Source: UBA4582 sp047629195 (GTDB taxonomy: Bacteria; Pseudomonadota; Gammaproteobacteria; Pseudomonadales; Azotimanducaceae). From it: a stretch of DNA of 64,000 nt. This document shows, in pieces, positions 8,694 through 16,042 of the stretch. The translations under genes were made by a program, and so were the position numbers. Location of the stretch: positions 3,531-67,530 of the forward strand of contig JBLHWY010000011.1 in NCBI GenBank assembly GCA_047629195.1, in the 5' to 3' direction. The notes below the pieces were generated by a model. The model searched no databases. It was not told the origin of the DNA and worked only from the letters and a program-made list of their open reading frames with translations. Each line of letters starts with the position of its first letter. Positions within the stretch are counted from its first letter, which is position 1.

Positions 8694-10532
8694 ATGAACA
8701 TAATTGGTATATCCGCGTATTACCATGATAGCGCTGCGGCTTTAATACAGGATGGAAAAATATCCGCTGCCGCGCAGGAAGAGAGATTTACCCGCAAGAA
8801 GCATGATCCTGCCTTTCCCGTGCAGGCGATTCAATATTGCCTGCAGCAAAGTGGTTTAGTGCTTAGTGAAGTAGATTACGTCATTTTTTATGACAAGCCT
8901 TTGATCAAATTTGAACGACTGCTAGAGACTTACCTCGCATACGCGCCAAAAGGTTTTCGATCTTTTCTTGCGTCAATGCCTGTCTGGTTGCAAGAAAAGC
9001 TGTTTCTGAAACAGGAACTACGTAGAGAACTTTCTGAGCTATCTGGCCTTAGTAAACAAGAATTGCCGAAACTGCTTTTCAATGAGCATCACCAATCGCA
9101 TGCTGCTTCAGCATTTTTTCCAAGTCCTTACAAAAAAGCAGCTGTTTTATGTTTGGATGGTGTTGGTGAGTGGGCGACGAGTTCTGTCTGGTTGGGTGAA
9201 GACAATAAACTAACCCCCCTTTGGGAAATTGATTTTCCACACAGCCTAGGGCTACTTTATTCGGCGTTTACCTATTACACGGGCTTTAAGGTGAATTCTG
9301 GAGAGTACAAACTGATGGGGCTCGCGCCTTATGGCGAACCGAAGTACGTGCCCAAAATTATGGACAATCTGATTGATGTTAAAGAGGACGGGACGTTTCG
9401 GTTAGACATGCAGTATTTTGATTATGCTGCAGGGTTGACCATGACGAATCAGCGGTTTGACGACCTATTTGATGGTCCACGGCGAGAGCCAGAGTCCGAG
9501 GTAAGCCAAAAAGAAATGGATTTGGCTCGGTCAATTCAGGTGGTCACAGAAGAAATTATACTAAAGCTAACAGCAACTATTTACGGTGAGCTTAATGTAG
9601 AACACCTTTGTTTAGCTGGCGGCGTTGCCTTAAATTGCGTCGCTAATGGCAGAATTTTGAGAGAGAGCCCGTTTAAAGATATTTGGATTCAACCCGCTGC
9701 TGGTGATGCAGGTGGTGCGCTAGGTGCTGCGTTGAGTGTTTGGTATGAGTACCTTGATAACCCAAGAGAAGCCAGAACCCATGATGATATGTCTGGATCA
9801 TATTTGGGCGGCTCTTTTAGTAACAGTCAGATCATCTCTAGCCTTGATGCGCTAGAAGCAAGTTATAAACAATTAGACGATGGTGATTTGTTCCATCAGC
9901 TTGCTGACATACTTTGTGGTGACAATGTCGTGGGATGGTTCAGCGGTCGAATGGAATTTGGTCCCCGCGCATTGGGTGGTAGATCGATACTAGGAGATCC
10001 ACGCAGCAAAAAAATGCAATCAATCATGAACCTGCGCATAAAATATAGAGAATCTTTTCGTCCGTTTGCGCCAGCGATTAAGGCTGAAAGTGTTTTTGAG
10101 TGGTTTGAAATTGATCGGCCTAGCCCTTACATGTTGCTTGTCGCAGATGTTAAAGAAGAAAAGCGTATTCAGATGTCGGAAGCTGAGCAGGCACTCTTCG
10201 GTATTGAAAAACTAAATATAGCGCGTTCTAAAATTCCTGCGGTCACCCACGTCGATTACTCGGCACGTATACAAACCGTTCATGCTGAAACGAACCCTAG
10301 ATTTCACCGTTTGATTAGCGAATTTGAAAAACAGAGTCAGTGCCCCATTCTTATAAACACCTCTTTTAATGTTCGAGGTGAGCCCATTGTTTACTCCCCA
10401 GAAGATGCTTATCGTTGTTTTATGCGAACAGATATGGATTATCTTGTCCTAGAGAATGTTTTTTTAAAGAAATCTGATCAACCAATCCTTGATGAAGATG
10501 AGTCATGGAAACAGACTTTCGAGTTGGATTAA
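8694..10532 (+). CDS. Carbamoyltransferase, NodU/CmcH family
   Basis: This two-domain O-carbamoyltransferase has the N-terminal YrdC/Kae1-type fold. Family motifs are GISAYYHDSAAALI at the start, EERFTRKKHDPAFP, the metal-binding-type NEHHQSHAASAFF, and the C-terminal FGPRALGGRSILGDPR and NTSFNVRGEPIV. The enzyme would move a carbamoyl group from carbamoyl phosphate to a hydroxyl of a sugar or secondary metabolite. The frame opens earlier (ATG 8649), but family proteins begin at MNIIGISAYYHD, so the ATG at 8694 is preferred (612 residues). It is followed at 4 bp by an SxtJ-like gene and then a DUF5989 gene, an arrangement I recall from other carbamoyltransferase loci. The acceptor is unknown. 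Confidence 0.85.
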   Translation: MNIIGISAYYHDSAAALIQDGKISAAAQEERFTRKKHDPAFPVQAIQYCLQQSGLVLSEVDYVIFYDKPLIKFERLLETYLAYAPKGFRSFLASMPVWLQEKLFLKQELRRELSELSGLSKQELPKLLFNEHHQSHAASAFFPSPYKKAAVLCLDGVGEWATSSVWLGEDNKLTPLWEIDFPHSLGLLYSAFTYYTGFKVNSGEYKLMGLAPYGEPKYVPKIMDNLIDVKEDGTFRLDMQYFDYAAGLTMTNQRFDDLFDGPRREPESEVSQKEMDLARSIQVVTEEIILKLTATIYGELNVEHLCLAGGVALNCVANGRILRESPFKDIWIQPAAGDAGGALGAALSVWYEYLDNPREARTHDDMSGSYLGGSFSNSQIISSLDALEASYKQLDDGDLFHQLADILCGDNVVGWFSGRMEFGPRALGGRSILGDPRSKKMQSIMNLRIKYRESFRPFAPAIKAESVFEWFEIDRPSPYMLLVADVKEEKRIQMSEAEQALFGIEKLNIARSKIPAVTHVDYSARIQTVHAETNPRFHRLISEFEKQSQCPILINTSFNVRGEPIVYSPEDAYRCFMRTDMDYLVLENVFLKKSDQPILDEDESWKQTFELD

Positions 10533-10536
10533 TACG

Positions 10537-10953
10537 ATGAATTCACTGAAGGTAATGTCAGACAAGGACTTGCAAAAATTTGGATTCACCACTGGCATAG
10601 TTCTGGTGTTAGTTTTTGCGCTGTTTCTGCCATGGTTACTAGATGTTACATTACCTATTTGGCCTTGGCTGTTGGCGGCTATTCTCATTCTCGTTGCTGC
10701 TGTAGCGCCGGGTAGATTGCAGGTCGTCTATAAGTATTGGATGCTTATAGGCGAAAAATTGGGATGGTTTAACTCTCGGGTCATACTGGGTCTGATCTTT
10801 TTTGTGATGTTTGTGCCAACCGGCTTTGTCATTCGACTGTTCGGCTACGATCCATTGGCAAAAAAAGTAGATAGAGATGCGGACACATACCGTGTTCCTA
10901 GGAATCATGATGAAGTTGATAACATCAAAAAGCGGATGGAGAATCCCTACTAA
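10537..10953 (+). CDS. SxtJ-family small membrane protein
   Basis: The product is about 138 residues with three hydrophobic segments (about 15-35, 38-55 and 80-100), then a hydrophilic tail (LAKKVDRDADTYRV...) ending in KRMENPY. This composition and the position directly after a carbamoyltransferase match the SxtJ family named from saxitoxin clusters, whose function is unproven. The longer frame from 10489 overlaps the previous gene; ATG 10537 lies 4 bp past that gene's stop. The stop overlaps the next start (TAATG). An anchoring or partner role for the carbamoyltransferase is inference. Confidence 0.7.
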   Translation: MNSLKVMSDKDLQKFGFTTGIVLVLVFALFLPWLLDVTLPIWPWLLAAILILVAAVAPGRLQVVYKYWMLIGEKLGWFNSRVILGLIFFVMFVPTGFVIRLFGYDPLAKKVDRDADTYRVPRNHDEVDNIKKRMENPY

Positions 10954-11105
10954 TGCTTGAGTTGATTGTAGATTTATGGGGTTTTATGCGCGAGCGTAAA
11001 AAGTTTTGGCTTGCGCCAATTATCATTATGATGTTGTTGCTAGGCAGTCTAATTGTTTTTTCTCAGGGCTCAGCGGTAGCGCCTTTCATCTACACGCTTT
11101 TCTAG
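10953..11105 (+). CDS. DUF5989-family 50-residue membrane peptide
   Basis: This short gene starts at the ATG overlapping the SxtJ-like stop (TAATG). The 50 residues read MLELIVDLWGFMRERKKFWL, then a hydrophobic helix (about 19-37), then AVAPFIYTLF at the C-terminus. The WxFxxERKKFWL start and APFIYTLF end are characteristic of DUF5989 proteins that follow SxtJ and carbamoyltransferases. Translational coupling and the unchanged trio order suggest one membrane-associated carbamoylation unit. Function is not established. Confidence 0.75.
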   Translation: MLELIVDLWGFMRERKKFWLAPIIIMMLLLGSLIVFSQGSAVAPFIYTLF

Positions 11106-11203
11106 CGCCTCCCCGTATATGCTGTCTACTGCATTTCTAAAGTGTGTTATGTAGTAACATAGAGGTTAAGTGGGTAGATAAGTTTACTTTGAGGAATGTC
11201 ATT

Positions 11204-11545
11204 GTGCCGCGATATGATTATTACTGTGATGAGAATGACAAAACGGTTGAGGTTGTTCACCGCATGGCTGAGCGGTTGACAAGTTGGGGAGAACTTTGTG
11301 AAAAAGCGAATATCGAAGTTGGTACCACTGATCCGGATTCTCCAATAAGAAAAGTGATTACGGTTGCGCCAATGGCAAACACTCCAACCGGTGATGTTGG
11401 CCTGAAGGAGATGGGTTTTACCAAATTGGTGAAGCGGTCCGACGGGGTTTATGAAAATGTAACCCGGTCAGGTACAGAAAAGCGATTTATGAAATCTGAT
11501 GATCCATCTTCAATGCCTCACTTTCACAAAAAGATGAGTGACTGA
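11204..11545 (+). CDS. FmdB-like protein with a degenerate zinc ribbon
   Basis: The start is set by GAGGA (11191-11195) eight bases before GTG 11204; the earlier ATG at 11144 has no such site. The 113-residue product begins MPRYDYYCDENDKTVEV, like FmdB/CxxC-CxxC putative regulatory proteins (normally MPLYEYRC..C). The second cysteine of each CxxC knuckle is absent: only one Cys in YYC and one in ELC remain. Zinc binding in the usual way is unlikely. The middle (HRMAERLTSWGELCEKANIE) resembles a subgroup I recall beside carbamoyltransferase and DUF5989 genes. Function is unknown. Confidence 0.6.
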   Translation: MPRYDYYCDENDKTVEVVHRMAERLTSWGELCEKANIEVGTTDPDSPIRKVITVAPMANTPTGDVGLKEMGFTKLVKRSDGVYENVTRSGTEKRFMKSDDPSSMPHFHKKMSD

Positions 11546-11555
11546 TGAGTGACTG

Positions 11556-12083
11556 ATGAGCCTGTTGGGTCGGTCCAGCCTAACTAGTGGTTTAGGAACG
11601 CGGTTTGTTAGTTGCAGTTGGATAGTGTTGTTCTTGGTTTTAACAGTAGGTTTCTCAGTGCCCGCGAGCGCTGAAGAGAAAGTCGGTCACGTTTATTTGG
11701 TGAATTACACCAAAGGCGAAGACAGGCAAGATGGCGAGGGCCTTATTAAGCAGCCTGGTTTTGAAGCGTACACGTACTATCTTGACCAGTTGTTTCACCA
11801 AGATTTTCTTGTCGCAGAAGGCGGGTTCGTAGACTATGAGCAAGCAGACAATATACTGCTACTCGTCAGAGCTAGCTAAATCGAAACTGCGCGTAACCTG
11901 GCGCTCGAAAATCCGGCTGTAAAAAGTGGTGTATTGACGGCAAGGGTGCGGCATTGGCAACTAGGTCTTTCGTCCCTTCGTAGCAAGGTAAGGTTAGTTA
12001 GGACCAGAGTTCGCAGAGGCACATTCTGGGTCGAGAGTCTCGACCCGTCAGCGCCCATTGTTTTGAAAGCTTCTGAGCTTTAG
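11556..12083 (+). pseudogene. Secreted YCII-like protein interrupted by an in-frame TAA
   Basis: The first part (107 codons) has a signal peptide (FLVLTVGFSVPASA, cut about residue 39) and a YCII/dimeric alpha-beta-like domain (VGHVYLVNYTKG...). It stops at TAA 11877-11879. The same frame then continues open for 67 codons to TAG 12081-12083, and the continuation reads as the expected rest of such a domain (ETARNLALENPAVKSGVL, then ARVRHW). A single nonsense change is the simplest explanation. Readthrough, or an assembly error (for example TCA or CAA read as TAA), cannot be excluded. Confidence 0.6.
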
Positions 12084-12136
12084 TTTGAACCAGCCCCGTT
12101 GCTATTTGTGGTCGTTGATCAGGTTATGTTAGTTGA

Positions 12137-12823
12137 TCAAGTTTCTTTGACAGGCATGTCTTCCTGCAACAGGTGTTCGGTCACTTCAAGCAATCGAGCG
12201 GTACCGACATCGCTGTTGATACCGATATGATATTTCCCATTAACCACAATGCTAGGAACGCTTGAGATTTTGTAAGCCCTCGTAATGGCATCAGCAGAGG
12301 CCATTCTTCTTTTTACGTTTTCCGATTCGAAGGCCAGTCTGAATTCTGCCTCTGTGGTTCCCCTACCTTCAAACCATGCCGCGACGGTATCCAATGTAGC
12401 GAGATTTCTCCGAGCGGTGTGTATATCGGTGAAGAACTTGACGTGGTGCTCCTCGAGAATCCCAATCTCTTGCATCGTGTAGTAGGTCTGACCATACAAT
12501 CGCCACAGTTTGCTGCCGAGTACAGGCGTTCGTACAAAATTGACTGTATCCGAGTTTTCCTCGACCCAGCCCTCTATTTCAGGATCAAAATTAAAGCAGT
12601 GAATGCAACCGTAGGAGAAAAACTCCATAACTACATCCTTTTTACCTCTGACTTTGCCAGGTTCCTCCAGCTTCATGTAGTGGCGGCCTTCCGCAAATTC
12701 ACCGTCAGGGACATCGGTCACTACCAACGTGCTGAAGTAAATGACGACAGCGACAGCTATGGCAACGATCGCACCTATTGCCAGTTTCTGTTGCTGTAAA
12801 AACTTGTTTTTCTTATTTGCCAT
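12137..12823 (-). CDS. DsbA-like thiol:disulfide oxidoreductase, membrane-anchored
   Basis: The 228-residue protein has an N-terminal transmembrane or uncleaved signal segment (about 13-35) and then a thioredoxin fold with the active site FSYGCIHCFNF (Cys73, Cys76). The cis-proline loop is SSVPSIVVNG. The CIHC dipeptide differs from the usual CPHC of DsbA. The middle helical insertion around GRGTTEAEF is typical of DsbA. It would form or shuffle disulfides in periplasmic proteins. No DsbB lies in the window. The multiheme cytochromes encoded elsewhere here also need periplasmic thiol handling, but a link is only inference. Confidence 0.85.
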   Translation of the reverse strand: MANKKNKFLQQQKLAIGAIVAIAVAVVIYFSTLVVTDVPDGEFAEGRHYMKLEEPGKVRGKKDVVMEFFSYGCIHCFNFDPEIEGWVEENSDTVNFVRTPVLGSKLWRLYGQTYYTMQEIGILEEHHVKFFTDIHTARRNLATLDTVAAWFEGRGTTEAEFRLAFESENVKRRMASADAITRAYKISSVPSIVVNGKYHIGINSDVGTARLLEVTEHLLQEDMPVKET

Positions 12824-13014
12824 GGTTTAAATCTCTAAATGTTGCTTCCTTGATGATTGATTATAACCAGAAGTTGCGGACTTGGTGACTCTTTACACAA
12901 TTGTGTACCATGGGCGCTCTTGATTACGAAGTTGCCGACGCGCTATTTGTTAGAGTTGCATCATTTTGAGCGCGGACAGCTTGGCAAGAAAACAAACCAA
13001 TTAGGGAGATAGTT

Positions 13015-13917
13015 ATGACACAAATGCCTGCATTAAGTCTTGCCGCTGTACCGGGTCGAAGAAAAGCAACCATAGAACTCGCTCAGGAAATTGAGAAGCG
13101 AGGCTTTAGTGGTATTTACGGTCCTAGTCTTGGAGATTCAATGGCGCTCTGTGAAGCGCTAGCGCTGGCGACTAATGAGATAACATTCGGTACTACTATT
13201 ATGCCGATCTATTTTCGCCAAGTCTCTGACTTTGCCCAAACAGCATCTTTTATTCACGAAGTGTCTGATGGTAGGTTCCGCTTTGGCATAGGTGTAAGTC
13301 ATGCTCCGGCACTCAAGTCACGGGGGCTGTCCGGTGGTAAGCCGCTCACTGATACTCGTAATTTTGTCGAGGAGCTTCGCGCTGTACCCAGAGCGGGTGA
13401 ACTGCCACCAATAGTGCTCGCCACCTTGAGAAAAAAGATGATCGCTTTATCGGAAGAGATAGCGAGCGGCATGGTGTTTGCGAATGGTGCGCGATCCCAC
13501 ATGAAAGAATCTCTTTCAACATTGAGCGCAGCCGCTCGTGATAGCGATGACTTTTTTATAGGTGACATGATCCCTACCTGTATTAACGATGATATTGAGG
13601 CTGCGAAGGCGGTGAATCGTAAAACGTTAACTTCCTATGCGATGTTGCCCAATTACCGAAACTACTGGAAAGAAGCGGGGTATGAAGAAGAAATGACTGC
13701 GATTGAACAAGCTGTCGAAGCGAAGGATTATGCGAAGGTACCGACCTTGCTTAGTGATAGGTGGTTAGCAGATACGACATTGTTTGGTACCGCGTCTGAC
13801 GTCAGGGAAGGCCTCGAAGCCTGGTTTGATGCCGGCGTTAAAACACCAATCCTGGTACCTTCTTCTGCTAATGGCGGTCAGATGAAGGCTTTTGAAGAAA
13901 TGTTAGCTATCTTTTAG
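13015..13917 (+). CDS. Luciferase-like (LLM) flavin/F420-type oxidoreductase
   Basis: This 300-residue TIM-barrel protein is of the bacterial luciferase-like monooxygenase superfamily. Typical elements are the EIEKRGFSGIYGPS start, the FGTTIMPIYFR strand, and DGRFRFGIGVSHAPAL. It resembles the F420-dependent branch by eye. F420 as cofactor is supported by an F420 biosynthesis block 8 kb away. TTAGGGAGATAGTT before the ATG is a strong ribosome-binding site. The substrate is unknown. It converges on a hydratase-like gene. Confidence 0.75.
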   Translation: MTQMPALSLAAVPGRRKATIELAQEIEKRGFSGIYGPSLGDSMALCEALALATNEITFGTTIMPIYFRQVSDFAQTASFIHEVSDGRFRFGIGVSHAPALKSRGLSGGKPLTDTRNFVEELRAVPRAGELPPIVLATLRKKMIALSEEIASGMVFANGARSHMKESLSTLSAAARDSDDFFIGDMIPTCINDDIEAAKAVNRKTLTSYAMLPNYRNYWKEAGYEEEMTAIEQAVEAKDYAKVPTLLSDRWLADTTLFGTASDVREGLEAWFDAGVKTPILVPSSANGGQMKAFEEMLAIF

Positions 13918-13962
13918 GGTCGCTTAGCTTTCCAAAAAACACAATTGTTCATGTACGGTATC

Positions 13963-14010
13963 AATTTCGAGTTCACTGAGTTGTACAAACACTTATGTGA
14001 ATTCGAAATT
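13963..14010. terminator. Convergent hairpin
   Basis: AATTTCGAGTTCAC (13963-13976) and GTGAATTCGAAATT (13997-14010) pair over 14 positions with one G-T. It spans the stop of the leftward hydratase-like gene and follows the rightward LLM gene, so it may end both transcripts. Confidence 0.45.
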
Positions 14011-14814
14011 AATCGAGCCAAAGTCGCCGTAATCTGCGCAATATCTACCCAGGGTTGCGGGATAAGGTCTGCCTATTGAACCTGTCATTAGGTATGTGCC
14101 AGCATCGATCGTATAGCCTTGTTTGATCACCTGGTTGGCCAGCCAAGTCACAGCTATAATTTGTCCGTTCATCGCATCATTTGCTGATCCGGTACCCAAA
14201 GGTTCGTTGTTTCTCGATAAGGTTACTGAGACGTCTGCCAGTGCCTCAACAGCTTGATCATTGATACTGGTCAGAGTTTCACCTGGAATGTAGTTCGCAG
14301 CAGCGTTATTGATTGCTATCAAATCAACCGCGCCGGCTAACTTGCCATCAACACCCACATCTACTATTTCGATCATGGGGAGCGCATGCCCTATGTGCGC
14401 TAACAATTCGCTCGTGGAAAGAGATTCTGCGCTGTGTGGAATATCTTTGTTTACCAGAAAGCCTATCTCTGTTTCGATGAGGGGAGATAGATAATCCGAG
14501 GTAGAAATAGTTGTGTTTGGCGAGAGCTGACTGCTTTCAAACAACACGCCCATGGCGCTAGAATTCGTGCTAAACATTTTCTGGGCACCGGCGTTTGTGA
14601 GAGCTCCTTTAAACCCCGAAATATTGTTGCTTGCGCTTCTTTGTTCAACCTTCCTTTTTTGAACAAGTCTCTTCTCAACATAGAGTTTGAGTGCTTGATA
14701 CGACGTAGCCTCTGTCGCATCTGGCAAAAATGTTCGTAGTAAAGGCTTCGGACGTCCTGAGTTACTTTCTGCAAGTAGCAGTCGCACATAATCGTCAATC
14801 GTGGTTTGAGCCAT
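13993..14814 (-). CDS. 2-keto-4-pentenoate hydratase / FAH-family protein
   Basis: The 273-residue protein resembles the MhpD-type hydratases of aromatic meta-cleavage pathways. Segments include MGVLFESSQL, YLSPLIETEIGFLV (with an acidic metal-ligand-like ETE), HALPMIEIVD and LAGAVDLIAINNAA. Such enzymes add water to 2-hydroxypenta-2,4-dienoate or decarboxylate related oxo acids in the cytoplasm. No other meta-cleavage genes lie nearby, so the true substrate may differ. A dienelactone hydrolase-family gene lies directly upstream on the same strand (42 bp gap). Confidence 0.75.
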   Translation of the reverse strand: MAQTTIDDYVRLLLAESNSGRPKPLLRTFLPDATEATSYQALKLYVEKRLVQKRKVEQRSASNNISGFKGALTNAGAQKMFSTNSSAMGVLFESSQLSPNTTISTSDYLSPLIETEIGFLVNKDIPHSAESLSTSELLAHIGHALPMIEIVDVGVDGKLAGAVDLIAINNAAANYIPGETLTSINDQAVEALADVSVTLSRNNEPLGTGSANDAMNGQIIAVTWLANQVIKQGYTIDAGTYLMTGSIGRPYPATLGRYCADYGDFGSINFEFT

Positions 14815-14856
14815 TTCTCTATGTTTCCCATGTTGTCTAAATGCTTCGTCTGTTCC

Positions 14857-15621
14857 CTAAGTGGCGCTGATGTTTTCTAAATGTTGATTTAGGAAGTTGG
14901 TGCACTTCTCCCAGGCGTCTTCGCTTTGATGTTCCCTATATTGATCCGGGCTGGAGAAATTTTGAAAGGCATGCCCGGCAGCGTCATAGCGATGGAACGT
15001 AAATTCTACATTATGTTCGGTGAGTGCTCTCTCGTATTCGTTTACTAATTCTGGCGTAGGATTCTGGTCTTCATTTCCGAAAAATCCAGCGACTGGACAG
15101 GTGATATTCTTAGCGTGTTGTAGGGGAGATAGCATCTGCTCGGTCACTACGCTTGGACCGAGTTTCTTATCAATTCTTCCACCGTAGAATATAGCGCAGG
15201 CTTTGATTTCAGGTATCTTGCAGGCACCCAACCAGCTTACTCTGCCTCCCCAGCAATGACCAATGATGCCTATTCTTGACTCATTAACATTGGGTCGAGT
15301 TTTGAGTATCTCGTGAGTTGCTTTTAAGTCATTTACGACCCAGTCGTCACGAAATTCAGCAGCTTTAACCTTCATGTCTTGGCCTTTTGGCCACCAGTGG
15401 AAAATAAAGGGAACTGCGACAACATATCCTGCATCTGCTAGCCGCTGCGCGCTAGTTAGTGTAAATGTATCGTGTTCGAGTCCAGCATGACCAACAGGAA
15501 TGTGCTGGCAGAGAATGACAGCGGGGTGGGTTCCTTCAGAACGAGGCGAGAATAGGAATACGTCCATCGAGTTCCCATCCACGAATGTTGTTTTAATTTG
15601 ATAATTCAAGTTAGTTTGCAT
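14857..15621 (-). CDS. Dienelactone hydrolase-family protein
   Basis: The 254-residue alpha/beta hydrolase has a cysteine nucleophile elbow GHCWGG (Cys123), an acid in FFGNEDQNPT and a catalytic His in DAAGHAFQNF. That is the Cys-Asp-His triad of dienelactone hydrolases rather than a serine triad. It lies in the same direction as, and just before, the hydratase-like gene, suggesting a small two-gene catabolic operon acting on a cyclic ester or similar compound. The substrate is not predictable. Confidence 0.85.
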   Translation of the reverse strand: MQTNLNYQIKTTFVDGNSMDVFLFSPRSEGTHPAVILCQHIPVGHAGLEHDTFTLTSAQRLADAGYVVAVPFIFHWWPKGQDMKVKAAEFRDDWVVNDLKATHEILKTRPNVNESRIGIIGHCWGGRVSWLGACKIPEIKACAIFYGGRIDKKLGPSVVTEQMLSPLQHAKNITCPVAGFFGNEDQNPTPELVNEYERALTEHNVEFTFHRYDAAGHAFQNFSSPDQYREHQSEDAWEKCTNFLNQHLENISAT

Positions 15622-16042
15622 CCTTGTGAATGAGGTTCGTTGGTCGTTTCGGGTTTTCGTTTAACGATAAAGATGAAATAGATCCTTAGCTAACCGTGGT
15701 ACTTACATCTAGTATACTAGCCTATCAGGCATATGACTGGTAATTCAAACGAACCAATGTGATTGATCTTCATTTTACTAATTGAAATATGTTTGAAGTC
15801 GTGCGAGGTACCCAGCATCCTGCGGATGCAGTCGCCGTCGAAGGGGGTTAGATTAGGCCAGTTTATTCCCGCACAAAATAACGGGCCTTTACGCACAGCA
15901 GTAAGACATAACCTGAAGCAAACTGGCTTCCCATTTAAGCCAGACCAATTTTGTTAGCCGTTAGGAGAGTAGCAGTGCGATGAGTGTTTTTACACCTGCT
16001 CCGTGTTTTCAATCTGATAGGATTGCAGCATGAACGATTAGT
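15622..16042. other. Intergenic, 421 bp, no convincing gene
   Basis: The small open frame at 15763-15957 shows no family resemblance and lacks a clear ribosome-binding site. The only notable element is a perfect palindrome at 15709-15720, listed separately. Confidence 0.6.
15709..15720. promoter_or_regulatory. 12-bp perfect palindrome, operator-like
   Basis: CTAGTATACTAG is its own reverse complement and sits 88 bp upstream of the dienelactone hydrolase start. It could be a site for a dimeric regulator; no regulator gene is adjacent. Confidence 0.35.

Noticed and set aside
15763..15957. 64-codon plus-strand frame
   Set aside because: No ribosome site and no family-like sequence; cysteine and basic residues scattered as in random translation.
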